Below, in pieces: positions 51,101 to 61,905 of a stretch of 64,000 nucleotides of DNA. The notes under the pieces were generated by a model. It searched no databases. It saw nothing but the letters and a program-made list of their open reading frames with translations, and had not been told where the DNA came from. Location of the stretch: the NCBI GenBank assembly GCA_004123355.1, contig SCHM01000003.1:3677058-3741057 (forward strand), given 5' to 3'. Every line of letters starts with the position of its first letter. The stretch's first letter is position 1. The stretch is from Amphirosellinia nigrospora. Taxonomy: Eukaryota > Ascomycota > Sordariomycetes > Xylariales > Xylariaceae. Position numbers and translations under genes: made by a program.

Positions 51101-51957
51101 AACATTTACCAGCATCTACTACTACCCTAAACTTGCCGTATTCAGCGACACTAAGACGATCATAATAACAGCGTAAGTACTTACTTAATGCAACATTCTG
51201 CCGCGAGCGCTCTCTTGTAATCGTTTTGATGAGACAGGGTACTTAGTGATAACTCTGATGGCCTTCTAAATCCAACGTTTACTGTATATGGTTACAATGC
51301 CAATTGAAGGATGAGAATTTAACTACAGCTGGTAAGCGTGTCACTAGCAGCGACCGTTGATTTGTAGTGTATTAGAGATTCGGCAACAGAGGCAGATCAT
51401 TACTTGTTCCTATCTAGATTCCGTCATCGTACTAGATTAGCAAGTTGTTAGTGAAATTGTATGGCCGGCACGTGGTAGGGCTACTGGTCTTCATCCCCTT
51501 TTCGCCGCCGATGAACCATGGGTTGGAATACAGTACAACGGCAGGGCCGCACAGGCCGCATGCTGCGTGCCATCACTAATACCGCGATCGTCCAACGGCG
51601 CGTGTTAGACACTGGTCCACCGTTTTACGTTTCCCTGCCTCGATATGGTGTAATACTATAGTGTAGTGTAGTCAGGGGAGATGAGTGCTCGACTCGCGCA
51701 GGGGGAAGGTCATCAGCGGAGCATTGAGGGTGGTGTCCTGAGAGATCGACGCTGCCGCCGAGATTGAATGCGACTGAAAAGTCTATATATCTCGGTCAGC
51801 AGTCCTTTGATCAGAAGCGTGTTTCTTCCCTTCTCCATCCTCAAGCCAAACTCATAGTCACTCATTCAGAAACTGTCCAAGTCACTCTTTTCAGCCTCAC
51901 CAAACCCAGCCCAACATCCCTTCCATCGCCTTTTGATATCCATCCACGCAAGTAAAA
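48177..51957. other. Gene-free block
   Basis: Nearly 3.8 kb with short, scattered open frames on both strands and no recognisable family, tRNA or LTR. AT content is high in places (about 48,500-49,500 and 50,000-50,500). The last 250 bases before 51,958 are CT- and CA-rich and are the likely promoter and leader of the secreted-protein gene. Confidence 0.4.
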
Positions 51958-52669
51958 ATGCAGTTCACTACATTCGCCTCGCCGCCCTTTCTCTGGGCTC
52001 TGCTATCGCCGTCCCGGTTGTTGGCGACCTACCAGCCTATACTGATGCCCTAACCATCGTTGGCAATGTCCAGGCCATTGTTGACAAACAGGTCAACGTT
52101 ATCAGTACGTATAAACTACTCTATATAGGCCCCAGTGTGGTTGACGCTGACTTGAATCATAGCCACCCTCACCAAGGCTACTCGGTTGGCGACTCTGTCA
52201 CTCAGATCGAGGCGTCACTCCTGACCATCGGCCAGAACGTCAATGTTCTTCTTCAGCCTCTGCTGGTTCTCGCCAGCAACCCCACCAACACGCCTCTGAG
52301 CGCGAAGCAGCTAGCTTCCGTTCCTCAGCTTGTGTCCAGCTGCCAGGATATCGTTGAGAGCGTGCAGACTGTCGGCAAGACCGTTGTCGGAGGTGTCCCT
52401 CAGGGTGAGTGATCCCAATCTCTCGACTTGTCATGAACGCAATGGGAACTAATGAATGTAGAGTCCTCAACAAGGTCCAGCCTGAACTCCAATGGGTCCT
52501 GTCCACTGTCGGCCCTGTCGTCAAGCCTCTGATCTCCTTGACCACCACCTTGGTCCCCGTTACCAGCTCCGTCTACGATGAGATCAACCCCACTCTTTCC
52601 AACATTCAGGGAATTGCCAACAACCTCGTCATCGGCCGCCTTAACGGCCTTGTCGGCGGTGTATTGTAA
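51958..52669 (+). CDS. Small secreted protein of unknown function
   Basis: The ATG at 51958 begins MQFTT; the next residues, in the neighbouring frame, are IRLAALSLGSAIAVPVVG, a good signal peptide. The mature part has DLPAYTDALTIVGNVQAIVD, then after intron 1 (about 52,106-52,159, GTACGT to TAG) SVTQIEASLLTIGQNVNVLL and QLVSSCQDIVESVQTVGKTV. After intron 2 (about 52,405-52,461) come LNKVQPELQWVLSTVGPVVK and a C-terminal LVIGRLNGLVGGVL. It is helical and amphipathic, with a single Cys seen. It resembles fungal cell-wall or surface-binding secreted proteins in style only. Three one-base losses are needed (about 51,970, 52,190 and the intron 2 junction). Expected length is about 200 residues. 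Confidence 0.65.
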
Positions 52670-55059
52670 ACGGGCTATCGGCTCTGGATTTTAACCATGC
52701 TTTGGCTTCGAAATACTCGTCGCGCGGTTTTGTATAATTAGGCATATATAGCTACTAATATCCTGATATGAATTGGTGATGGCTGATTCCATTCGATTTT
52801 GGTAGAATCGTGTATATGGATGTATATATATAATGTTAATGGCGACTGATGTTAGCCTTTTGGGACTGTATTCCCGTACTGGTGATTATCTCTTGATACA
52901 TAATAGCACCGTTTGAGTCGCGTATGCGCAATGGCCACGGCTAAAGCAGTGCTGTAGATACTTTGTACGAGTGATGAAACTGGGGTTCATTATTGACTAC
53001 GCTTATGATATAGAGACTCGGCTTAGTAGTTCGACGCGGTGATAATTAATTTGTCCGTATCGAGACTCTCTACTGCCGTATCCAGCCTTGGCAACTTCTA
53101 GCCCTCCTAAAATCGACTTCTCATATGACGACGTACCCAAAATACATACTACGACACCTAGGGCTCGAAGTATTTCCCACCAAGTACCTAACAGCATCGG
53201 GTCCTCAAATTCGGGAAGCTGTAATGCTGGTTCACTCGCTACGACCGAAAGTCCTTTCGTCACCACGACCAATCACACGACTAAGGGAGTGAACACAATG
53301 GAGCGTGAATTCCAACTTCGCGAGACGAACACCTTTCAGGACTTGTTCATTACAGTATACAATATGACAGCGGTAGGCGGTCAATACATGACGACCAAAG
53401 GACCTCTAATTACCTTCCTTAAATCCTTACTTCCCAGGTTCGTTCAAACGATCAAGATTTCGCTTTTAATGGCGTAGCGGCAGAGCTCTTTTTCGTCCTC
53501 TCTATTCTTCCTTTTATCCCCAGTCCTATCATCAAACTAGTCGCCAGCTCCGACACTCCGATGCATACTCTGTTTTCCCGTCATCCCGAGTTTGCGATTG
53601 GACCACTAAGATGCACAACGCTGCGAGTAACCTTAATCACAGTGCTTGGGGCACTAGATCCGTAATTTTGTTTGGCGCCCATAGGATGATTTCGGATTCG
53701 CACACGTGGTGCCAGACTGTTCAGCCGTCGCACATCTGATCAGCGTCGTGGAGGATGTGTTGCAAGACGGGCGGCATCCTTATACTTAGTTGTAGTTGTG
53801 ACAAATGTGTATATCTTACAAGTTAGCTCGAGGTCTTCATGAGTCGGGCTTCAAACGAACATTGTTGGTATTTGATTTTGTGTAAAGAAGAATATTGTGG
53901 TGCCGCGAATATTAATGTATGGATTAGAGCGGTGGCTGATATGAAGAGAGTATGTTTGATAATATTAAGGTGAAGGGAATAATGTTTCGGCACATAGAAG
54001 TAGATAAGATGATACGATGTTTATATATCCACGGCACTACGAATCATTCAACTTCTATTTCTAGCTACCATATAGGGTCACCAAACTGGAGGCATATGAC
54101 ACCTAGAAATAAAATAACATCACTAAAAATATAAGTCGCACTTCAAAAGAGACCTTCATTAATCTTCATCGTCCAATAACATGACAAATCGTTTATTCAA
54201 TGGAGTAAGATATCCAAACAATCGTGGCCAATAGCCCCCTCATACCCAGTTGTGTGTCTCAACTTATTCGTAAGAGAGTTTCGAATTATTAGTGACCGAA
54301 GTCCGCTTGAAGCCATAGGGGACTGACCGTTGTACAATGCCTAACTAGCTTGTAATATGAGTTGCCTCCGAGTGTTCGACTAAGATTTTGGGATAGACAA
54401 CATCAAGACCGATGACCTTAACACCGGTATCGTTACTGTTATGTCTCTCTATATTGCCACTGAAACTGAGGATCTTGGGTAAGTCATGAAAGTAATATGG
54501 CGAGGGTAGCTGAGCTGCATGCCTTACGGTGGGGAATAAAAACGAGCGTTTTCGGCTCCTGTGCCCATCTTGTCGTGCAGTAATGCCAAGATCGCCTGGT
54601 CGTTGTTTCGAAGTGGCGACATGACCAAGGTAGGCATCTTTATCAGGATTCAGCATTACTTCCGGTCAATGAGGAAAGCACAATTGGCATGTTCACGTGG
54701 TTGGTTGGTGGGTTTGGGCCCGCGCAAGGGCTTAGGAATTACCTTTCCGATGATATTCTGTAGAAACCATCTCCAAGGGCCTCGAAGATTATACACCAGT
54801 TAGAGTATAATAACATGCCATATTATAAGCTTAAGAGCGATTATCTATAGCACAAGGCCAAAGCTTAAAGAAAAGAATGCTAGAGTAGCAACGTTTCGAC
54901 ATTGCCACTCCCGCTATCTCCACCCATCTGGAGAGCTGGCGCCATTTTCACATGCCCATCTACGTAATTTATGGTAATAATCTAATAATAATATTACACT
55001 CTATAACTCTTTTTGAAACCGTCTATATACCTAGTAGCTCGCACACGTACATACCTATA
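52670..55059. other. Intergenic DNA, possible gene remnant
   Basis: Mostly nothing recognisable. A minus-strand frame at 54656-54345 has protein-like text (YYFHDLPKILSFSGNIERHN, GVKVIGLDVVYPKILVEHSE) and could be the remnant of a larger gene, but I cannot name a family and see no start or splice sites around it. Confidence 0.35.
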
Positions 55060-56330
55060 TCATGTACTCCTAGACTCAGCCTTTTCTGCATTCGCCTTCT
55101 TGCGTTGTCGCCTTGACGGCTTTTTTGTCCGCCTCCTTTCCATTCTTGATGGTGTCCACCAGGCCTCGATCTCCTCAGTTTGTTCCGCCTCTTTCTTTCC
55201 TTCGCGCATCTCCTGATCCTTCTCTCCAGGGCTCTTAGGGCGGCCTGTTCCTTTTCCGTCTTCTCGATCAGCTTGTCGCTGGCCTCCCAGCTTCTTGGCG
55301 ACATCTCGTTCTTCACATCGGTCCTCGCAAGTCGACCTCCATGCACTCCTTGATCAGTTTCCACCAGTGCCTCGGCCCAGCGAGGACTCCATCGCCGCGT
55401 GTAAGATGGACTGTGCGCCCATCTCAGAGCTCTTTAGGAACATCCATGGTAAGAAGTAGCTGAACACGTAGAGAAACAGCCCCATATCGAGCCGCGGGTG
55501 AGCCACCGTCGCATGCCGGGCGTACGAGTGAAACCGGGGTCTGCGAGTATGACTCGAGCGTTCATTGGTAGCTGATCTGGTCTCTTGTATGCGTCTAAAT
55601 GTTTTTGGAAAGCCTGGCCAAATACCATCATCGCTAGCTTACTCCTGGCATAAGCCTTTTTGGGCGTCCATTTCTTCTTTGATAGGGCATCTCCAAGTCC
55701 GGGACGCTATGTAGGAAGAGCATGTAGGAATTATGATTCGGACATCACGATCGAAGGGTTGCGCGCGGAGGGCCGGGCTTAAAATACCGAGAAGATGGAA
55801 ATTCGCCAGGTAGTTCACCATCCACATCTCCTCGATCCCTCTTCCGTCTCACTCCGCTCTCCGCCGGGTGGCGTGAGTGTGTTCGCGCAGAGGATGAGCA
55901 TGTCCAGCCGTCTCGGGGCGCGTTATCGATCCATTTGGTGGCGAACTTGCGGATGCTGTGGAGGAGCTTAGGTCGACCTGCTCGGCGTAGATCATCTGGT
56001 TCTTGGTCTGCTCGCGGAGTTCTCCTATCTGGTCGGCCAGGAAGGGATTCGACGGCGGTAGGTGGGTGAGAAGTACGATTTGTGCACCCCGTCGGGCAAG
56101 CTCTCGTGTGACGGCAGTCCCAATCCCGGAAGTGCCTCCTGTTATCATGACGACTCTGCCGTGCATGTTTGTTCTGCCCGATTCGTTGCGCCGCCGCTGT
56201 AGATCTTGATCAGGTACAGCAGAACTACCACTGCGACCACCTTGGTCGATGCCCAGGGATCCCTCGCCCAGTCGGGCACCCATCCTGGCGCGCCGTTGAC
56301 GATTGTCTCGTATATGAAAGGCAACGGCAT
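55060..56330 (-). CDS. Short-chain dehydrogenase/reductase with N-terminal membrane anchor
   Basis: NAD(P)-dependent SDR of a fungal group whose substrate is unknown to me. The ATG at 56330 opens MPLPFIYETIVNGAPGWVPD, then a hydrophobic anchor TKVVAVVVLLYLIKIY. The cofactor site is MITGGTSGIG. DMLILCANTLTPPGG follows, then MWMVNYLANFHLLGILSPAL, IIPTCSSYIA (catalytic Ser) and YARSKLAMMVFGQAFQKHL (catalytic YxxxK). Later come DPGFTRTPGMRRWLTRGSIW and a charged, coiled-coil tail (KLIEKTEKEQAALRALERRI, RRQRKK) ending near 55,060. Several one-base frame changes are needed (near 56,190, 55,945, 55,880, 55,690, 55,480 and 55,220). Corrected length is around 415 residues. Confidence 0.82.
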
Positions 56331-56636
56331 GATGGTTGTAGTTATCGCAAGAAACAGTTATTATTAAGGTAATGAAAACCACATCGCGTCGAAGTGCTGT
56401 ACCAGTTGATTAATTTGGGTTGATTACGTAGATAGAGCTAGGGGCCTGAGCTGCGGCACGCTAGGAACGGGGTAAAATTGGGGCGGAAGTAAAGTACTAA
56501 CCCAATGTAGTGGCTGCAACAGGGGCCCGCCTTTTAGGTATTGCACCTAAGTATTTAACTTACTAACAAAAGAATTCGTGACTGCCGCATCTCTTTCGTC
56601 GACAGCATACCTAATCGAATTGGCTCCTCAACAGTC
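56331..56636. promoter_or_regulatory. Divergent promoter region (SDR / G-patch gene)
   Basis: 306 bases between two divergent starts. A TTAGGTATTGCACCTAA stretch lies near 56,535-56,551. No gene supported. Confidence 0.5.
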
Positions 56637-57333
56637 ATGACATCTGAAGAGTGGTCCGACTATGATGAGGGCGATGAAATTCCCCTGCAACACAAGCGCC
56701 CTTTTGGATCAGGACTCAAGCGAAAACAAGTCATTTTCGTTCCTGCTTCCTCGGGCCATCTCAACTCAATTAACGAGGGGCGTCCCAAGAACTCGGAGTC
56801 TTCGAAATCTGTCTCTGATATCTATCTCAGTATAGTCCTACCAAAAGACAGCGAAGAAACTACTTCTACGGATGAGATGAACGCTGCTAGACCCGACATC
56901 TGCGACATCTGCAAGCTCCCGGTGACCGAGTCTTCCGACATGGTAGACACTGGGAATATATCTGCCCGGCCGCATGAAGCGTCAATAGCTCATCAAGTTT
57001 GTATAGCCCACTCACACCCGCCCTCTGCAGTAGACCGGTCACGCATGGGTTGGGCGTGTTACAGGCTCAAGGCTGGGACCCGGATGCACGAACCGGCTTG
57101 GGCGCCCTGAGCCAAGGAATTTCGTTCCCTATCAAAGCAAAGCCCAAATACGATACGCTCGGCTTGGGAGTTGAAGTCCCAAAAGATATAATCACTAAGA
57201 AGAAGAGAAACCTCAGATGCTGAATGCCAAGAAAGTGCGCAAGATGGCCACGGATGACAGGAGGCGCCACGAGAAACTGAGGCAACAGTTCTATGGGAAC
57301 CCGGACGTGGAAAAGTACCTCGGGATTGGCTAG
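56637..57333 (+). CDS. G-patch domain protein, small
   Basis: The ATG at 56637 gives MTSEEWSDYDEGDEIPLQHK, then KRKQVIFVPASSG. A DICDICKLPV segment follows (possible half of a metal site), then HEASIAHQ. The G-patch in the next frame is MGLGVLQAQGWDPDARTGLG, then KAKPKYDTLGLGVEVPK. The C-terminus in a third frame is AKKVRKMATDDRRRHEKLRQ and FYGNPDVEKYLGIG, ending at 57,333. Two one-base losses are needed: in the GGG at about 57,048 and near 57,209 after the AAGAAGAAG run. Full length is about 230 residues. G-patch proteins activate DEAH helicases such as Prp43 or act in RNA processing; the specific partner is unknown here. Confidence 0.8.
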
Positions 57334-58151
57334 AGAGGTGATATTGGAAGATTCGAGGTTGTATGATGAGTCGGTGGTGTTTAGCGAGGGCGTTGGGAAT
57401 CACGGCAAAAGAGATAGGTGGACTGATACCCCTCTTCAATTTTCGGGCTTATGATAGATCCTCTCTTCAGCTTCTTCAATGCCAATCAGGCTGAAAGCAA
57501 TTTGTGTGACATGGCGACAAGCAGCTGACCGTGACTGTGTAATGTAGTATGTGCGTATAATAATTAAGACGGACGGGCATTTGACTGGGTCCATCGGCGG
57601 GCCTCGTGTAGCCGCATGGTCCAGCTTAGGCGTACCTCCTACCTATGCTGTCGCATTAAGCATGAGCCAAGGTCTGAAACCCCGCCAAGGCGAAACAATA
57701 GATACCTACTTGCATTCTCCAACCAAAACCCTGAGGTCACAACCTACGTACCAACTTAACCACTTACTCACGACAACCCTCCCTTTTAACCTTCATTTTA
57801 CCTCCGATCCCACCAGCTCTACTGGCTCGGCTCTATGCATGCGTGGTGCGGATTTCCCGTGACATCTACCCTAACCTACCTAGGTCAATACTACCTCCAC
57901 GTTCGCTTAAACCAACAAACACGTCTATCCCTACTCCTGTTGCCTTGCGGGGCACACGACGTCGGCCGTCTCGTCATATAGCATACATACTTTCCCAACT
58001 CGCGTGCCCCCCACCACGTTTGGCATACCGATTAAGCGCCGGCAAAACTTTTGAAGACAAGGCTCAATTAGATTTGTAGCTTGCATTGCCGTAAACCCCA
58101 GGCGGTCTGTCCCCGAGGCCACTGTGCTTCGCAGCTGGAGCTAAAGTCAAG
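57334..58151. other. Intergenic DNA upstream of SEC1
   Basis: Contains CCTACCTAGGTC near 57,872-57,883 and pyrimidine-rich sequence expected of a fungal leader. No gene supported. Confidence 0.5.
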
Positions 58152-60519
58152 ATGGGGCTTCTATAATTCAAGAGCAGCGTGACAGTGAGAGACCCGGTTA
58201 CAGGTCTTGCCGTCTGGGGAAATCGCATAGCTGACTCGTTTTTCTCCTCGAACAGTCGTCATCCACATAACTATAACCGCTGGTGACGTAGGTAGAGACG
58301 AGACAAGATCCAAATGACCAACCTTCGTTTCTAACAATTCCTGCAGTGGAAAGTTTTAGTCGTCGACGCGACTTCCAAGAAGATCATCGATAATGCCGTC
58401 AAAGAAGATGACATCCTCAACCACAACATCGCGAGTTAGTCGATCGTCGAGAACCCGCCCTGGCCATCTTAGCTGATGAACGTGAATCTACCGCAGACAT
58501 TGAGCGAATCGAAGAGCGCCGGGAGATGAATCCCACTATGGACGCCATATACCTCTCTCGCCCCAGCCCCATATCGTCGACTGCATCCTGGCCGACATGG
58601 AGCGACGCAGATATAAACGATGCTTCCTGGTATGGACCTCGGTCCTCGATCCGCAACTCCGCCGACGGATAGACGCTTCTCCATAGCACAACAACAGATC
58701 GCTGGTTTTGAGACCCTCTCGATCGATTACTTCCCCCGGGAATCCCACTCGTTACATTCCGAGATCCTGAGTTCCCATCTTATACCCCCTTGCAACGGTC
58801 TTGTGAACAGCACATGCAAGACTTGGCTCAGAAGGTATGGATGGCAATGCTCGAGTTTTGTGTGAGTTATGTTGACAATTGGCCGGATGCTAGATTACTG
58901 GTTTGTGCGTATCGTTGGGAGAATACCCAAAGTGCGATATTACCGCCCAAAGAACCCCATACACGAAGCTAGTGTATTATGCTCCATCTCGCCCGCTTTA
59001 TCTTCGAGGAGTTAGATGAATACGCCCGGTATAATCCAACTTCCCACCACCGAGCTCGCGACCTCAAGGCGTACTAGTTGTCACAGATCGATCAATGGAT
59101 TTGATGGCACCTCAATTCATGAGTTTACCTACCAGGATGGCTCATGACTTGCTCCCGATTAAGGATGGTGATAAAACTACTTTTCACATGAAATTTAACG
59201 AAGGGACCCCAGAAGCCGAAGAAAAGGACATAGAACTCACCGATAAGGATAAAGTTTGGGTAGACAACCGGCACAAGCACATGAAATACTATAGATAAGT
59301 TGATGAGCGATTTCCAAAAGTTTCTCGATCAGAACCCGCATTTTACCAACACAAATGGCGACACTACCAGCATAAATGCAATCAAGGATATGATGGCAGG
59401 CTTACACAGTTTACTGAAATGAAAGAAGCGTATTCCCTTCATATTACTATGGCCCAGGAATGCATGAACATATTTCAACATCATAAACTATCGGATCTGT
59501 CGGTTGTGGAACAAATTTTGGCGACAGGGGGGCGAGGACTTCCGCAAAGCAAAGGATGTCTTACTCTCCGTTGTTCGGTTACTTGACGATGAAGCTGTAT
59601 CACATTCGGATCGATTACGGCTCATCATTATGTTTTGTCTCTACCGAGATGGCGTAATACTTGAGGACGTCAAGAACTATTAGCGCACGCATCGTTACCC
59701 CAACAAGACGGCGAGATTATCTCAAATCTACAGCAGCTCGGCGGTCGAACGACGCGTGTGGACTCAAAGAACCAAAACGGGAGACCCGCCACTTTTCCCA
59801 ATTGATATGACACCCATACCAGACGACAGCTACATGTCGAGATTCAATCCTGCGGTCAAGCATATGCTGAATATTTGTGCCGCGGTGCACTAGATCAGAC
59901 TTCCTTCCCTATGTGAAGCCTCCGCGATCCGAACGAAGACGCCATGATTGGGCAGGGTCGTTGCGTGCAGCAAAACCGAGTTGGCTGGGCCGGTAGAAGA
60001 GTGCCGACAACAAACAGCGAATTATCGTTTTCATGGCTGAGGCGCTACATTCTCGGAATCGCGCGCTTGCTATGAAGTTGGCGCGGCTATGAACCGTGAT
60101 ATCTTCTTGGCGACCAGTCATATGCTCACGCCGCAGCTCTTTATTCAACAAGTAGGCGACTTGAGCACCGACAAGAGGAAGCTGGACATCCCGATGGAAC
60201 GCCCCGGCAAACGGCTCCAGCTCACCTATTCGAGCGGCCTGGCCCACCTATGGGCGCATCGCCGGCCCGTCACAAGAGGTGCGCCGCGGCCGCCAGGTGA
60301 CCAGCGGGCACCGGGACGGCAACCACCTCCTCAAGGAGGACTACGTCGGGTCCTAGGATAGGTGCGCCGACGCCCCCGACACAACAGATGGCAAACATGA
60401 ATCTTAACTCGCGTCCTCGAATGGCGGTGCTGACCACCGGCTCCCTGAGCAACGACAAGCCGCATAAGCTGGAAAAGGAGAAGAAGAAACGGAATTTCTT
60501 GGGTATGAAGAAGTCATAG
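58152..60519 (+). CDS. SEC1: Sec1/Munc18-family exocytosis protein Sec1, frame broken many times
   Basis: SM protein that binds plasma-membrane SNARE complexes and drives exocytosis. The likely start is at 58152 (MGL, then IIQEQRD one frame over), followed by one or more introns up to about 58,346. Then [59 protein letters not shown], and [20 protein letters not shown], a typical Sec1 stretch. Further on: [94 protein letters not shown] and [18 protein letters not shown]. The C-terminus is [14 protein letters not shown] at 60,519. At least ten frame changes interrupt it, too many to place each exactly. Corrected length should be near 700-730 residues. Confidence 0.9.
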
Positions 60520-61905
60520 AGGGCGGGTCAGGCAGCTCACAAGATAATTCAGCACAGCAGATAACTATATACGCTAGATTCGGCGATATATACTCAGTTG
60601 GCTAGCTAGTATTCGGACTGGTAAGCTTCGCGTTATCGGTGCCCCAGCCAAGGATGGTACGAAGATGAAGATTAAGGGGAGCTGAGATACATAGCATGGC
60701 GTTGCGGAGTCGTTTGAGAGTTTGCAAGTTGGAGGATTGGTGATAATTTTGACGATGATAATGATGTTGATTGCCTACACGCTACCCATCTAACTATGCC
60801 GCAAACACAGTTGAGAACCTGGGTACTTAGCTAGCTAATGAAAGGTGCAAACTTATAGTTATATTTGGATGGTGAGATAAAATGGAAATAAAACCAGCAT
60901 ATTGAGGTCCAAGACTATGAGATATGTGGCTGACCCGCTTTGGATAGTGTCACGTACCATACATACGTAGGTGATATCCCTTCTTATGACGATAGAACAC
61001 TGTTACATTGCCTGCTTCCAGTTGATGCCATCAGCATCCTTACACCTCTAAGTTAGGTAGTTATTCAATACTTGGTGCCTGCCTACTTAAAGTACCGTTA
61101 ACAAGAACCCCTAAGCATCGGTTGCCTCGAAGATCACATCGGTAGATAGATATACCGCGACCACAGGACAGACCTTCAACTTGACGTTCCACATGTCACT
61201 TGTGTCACTTGAATAGTATAGTGGTAAAATAGTCGCCAGGAATAACACAATCCTAGCATCAGAGGCAGGGCCATAGTCTAAGGGTTTTCCGGCCGAGGAT
61301 GTTGAGTACGCCTTAAACCTACGGTTCTTTTTGGTATTTGTAGGTATCATGTTCAAACCCTAATTTACCTGATATGCTCTCTTTCTTTTTTTTCTCTACA
61401 ATATCCTGTACATATACACCTAGAATCTGTAACAGCATACTAGGTAGTACTAATTAGTACACTGTTTGAAAAGACACCAGAGGCACCTGTATCCGTGACT
61501 TATGAAAAAAGAGGAAAGTAAGTGTGCGAGCGGAAGGAATGGGGTATTATATTGATACGATGACAGAACCCTAGCTACAAGAACAGCATAAAGTTTCGCT
61601 GACAACTTGACTGAAACGCGTCCCAGCCTCGCTCTCATATTTTCTCCTTCGTGTTTCTCCTCTGCCCGTCCGTCTTCTCTCAGCAAGGACCAGTTGACTC
61701 GGTATCTATTTTCCTCCCTGCACACACTGAGCCGAGCATGCTATCAACGCATTTCACGGCACCAGCAGCAGGCAGGTTCTTCACGGCAAACCCTCTTGAG
61801 TCCAGCTAAAATGCCTACGTTGTCTTTGTCCTGCCCTAAAAACTAAGATATGGGCTAATAATGAACACACTTGTACACCAACCGTGTGAGGGAGAGTTAT
61901 GGGGT
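60520..61905. other. Intergenic DNA between convergent genes
   Basis: Between the SEC1 3' end and the 3' end of the gene reaching 61,906. A stretch near 61,210-61,240 superficially resembles a tRNA D-arm but lacks a T arm. No gene supported. Confidence 0.5.

Noticed and set aside
61195-61290. tRNA-like stretch with TAGTATAGTGGTAAAATAGTCGCC
   Set aside because: The D-arm-like words are present, but no anticodon stem, T arm (GGTTCGAATCC-type) or matching acceptor strand follows.
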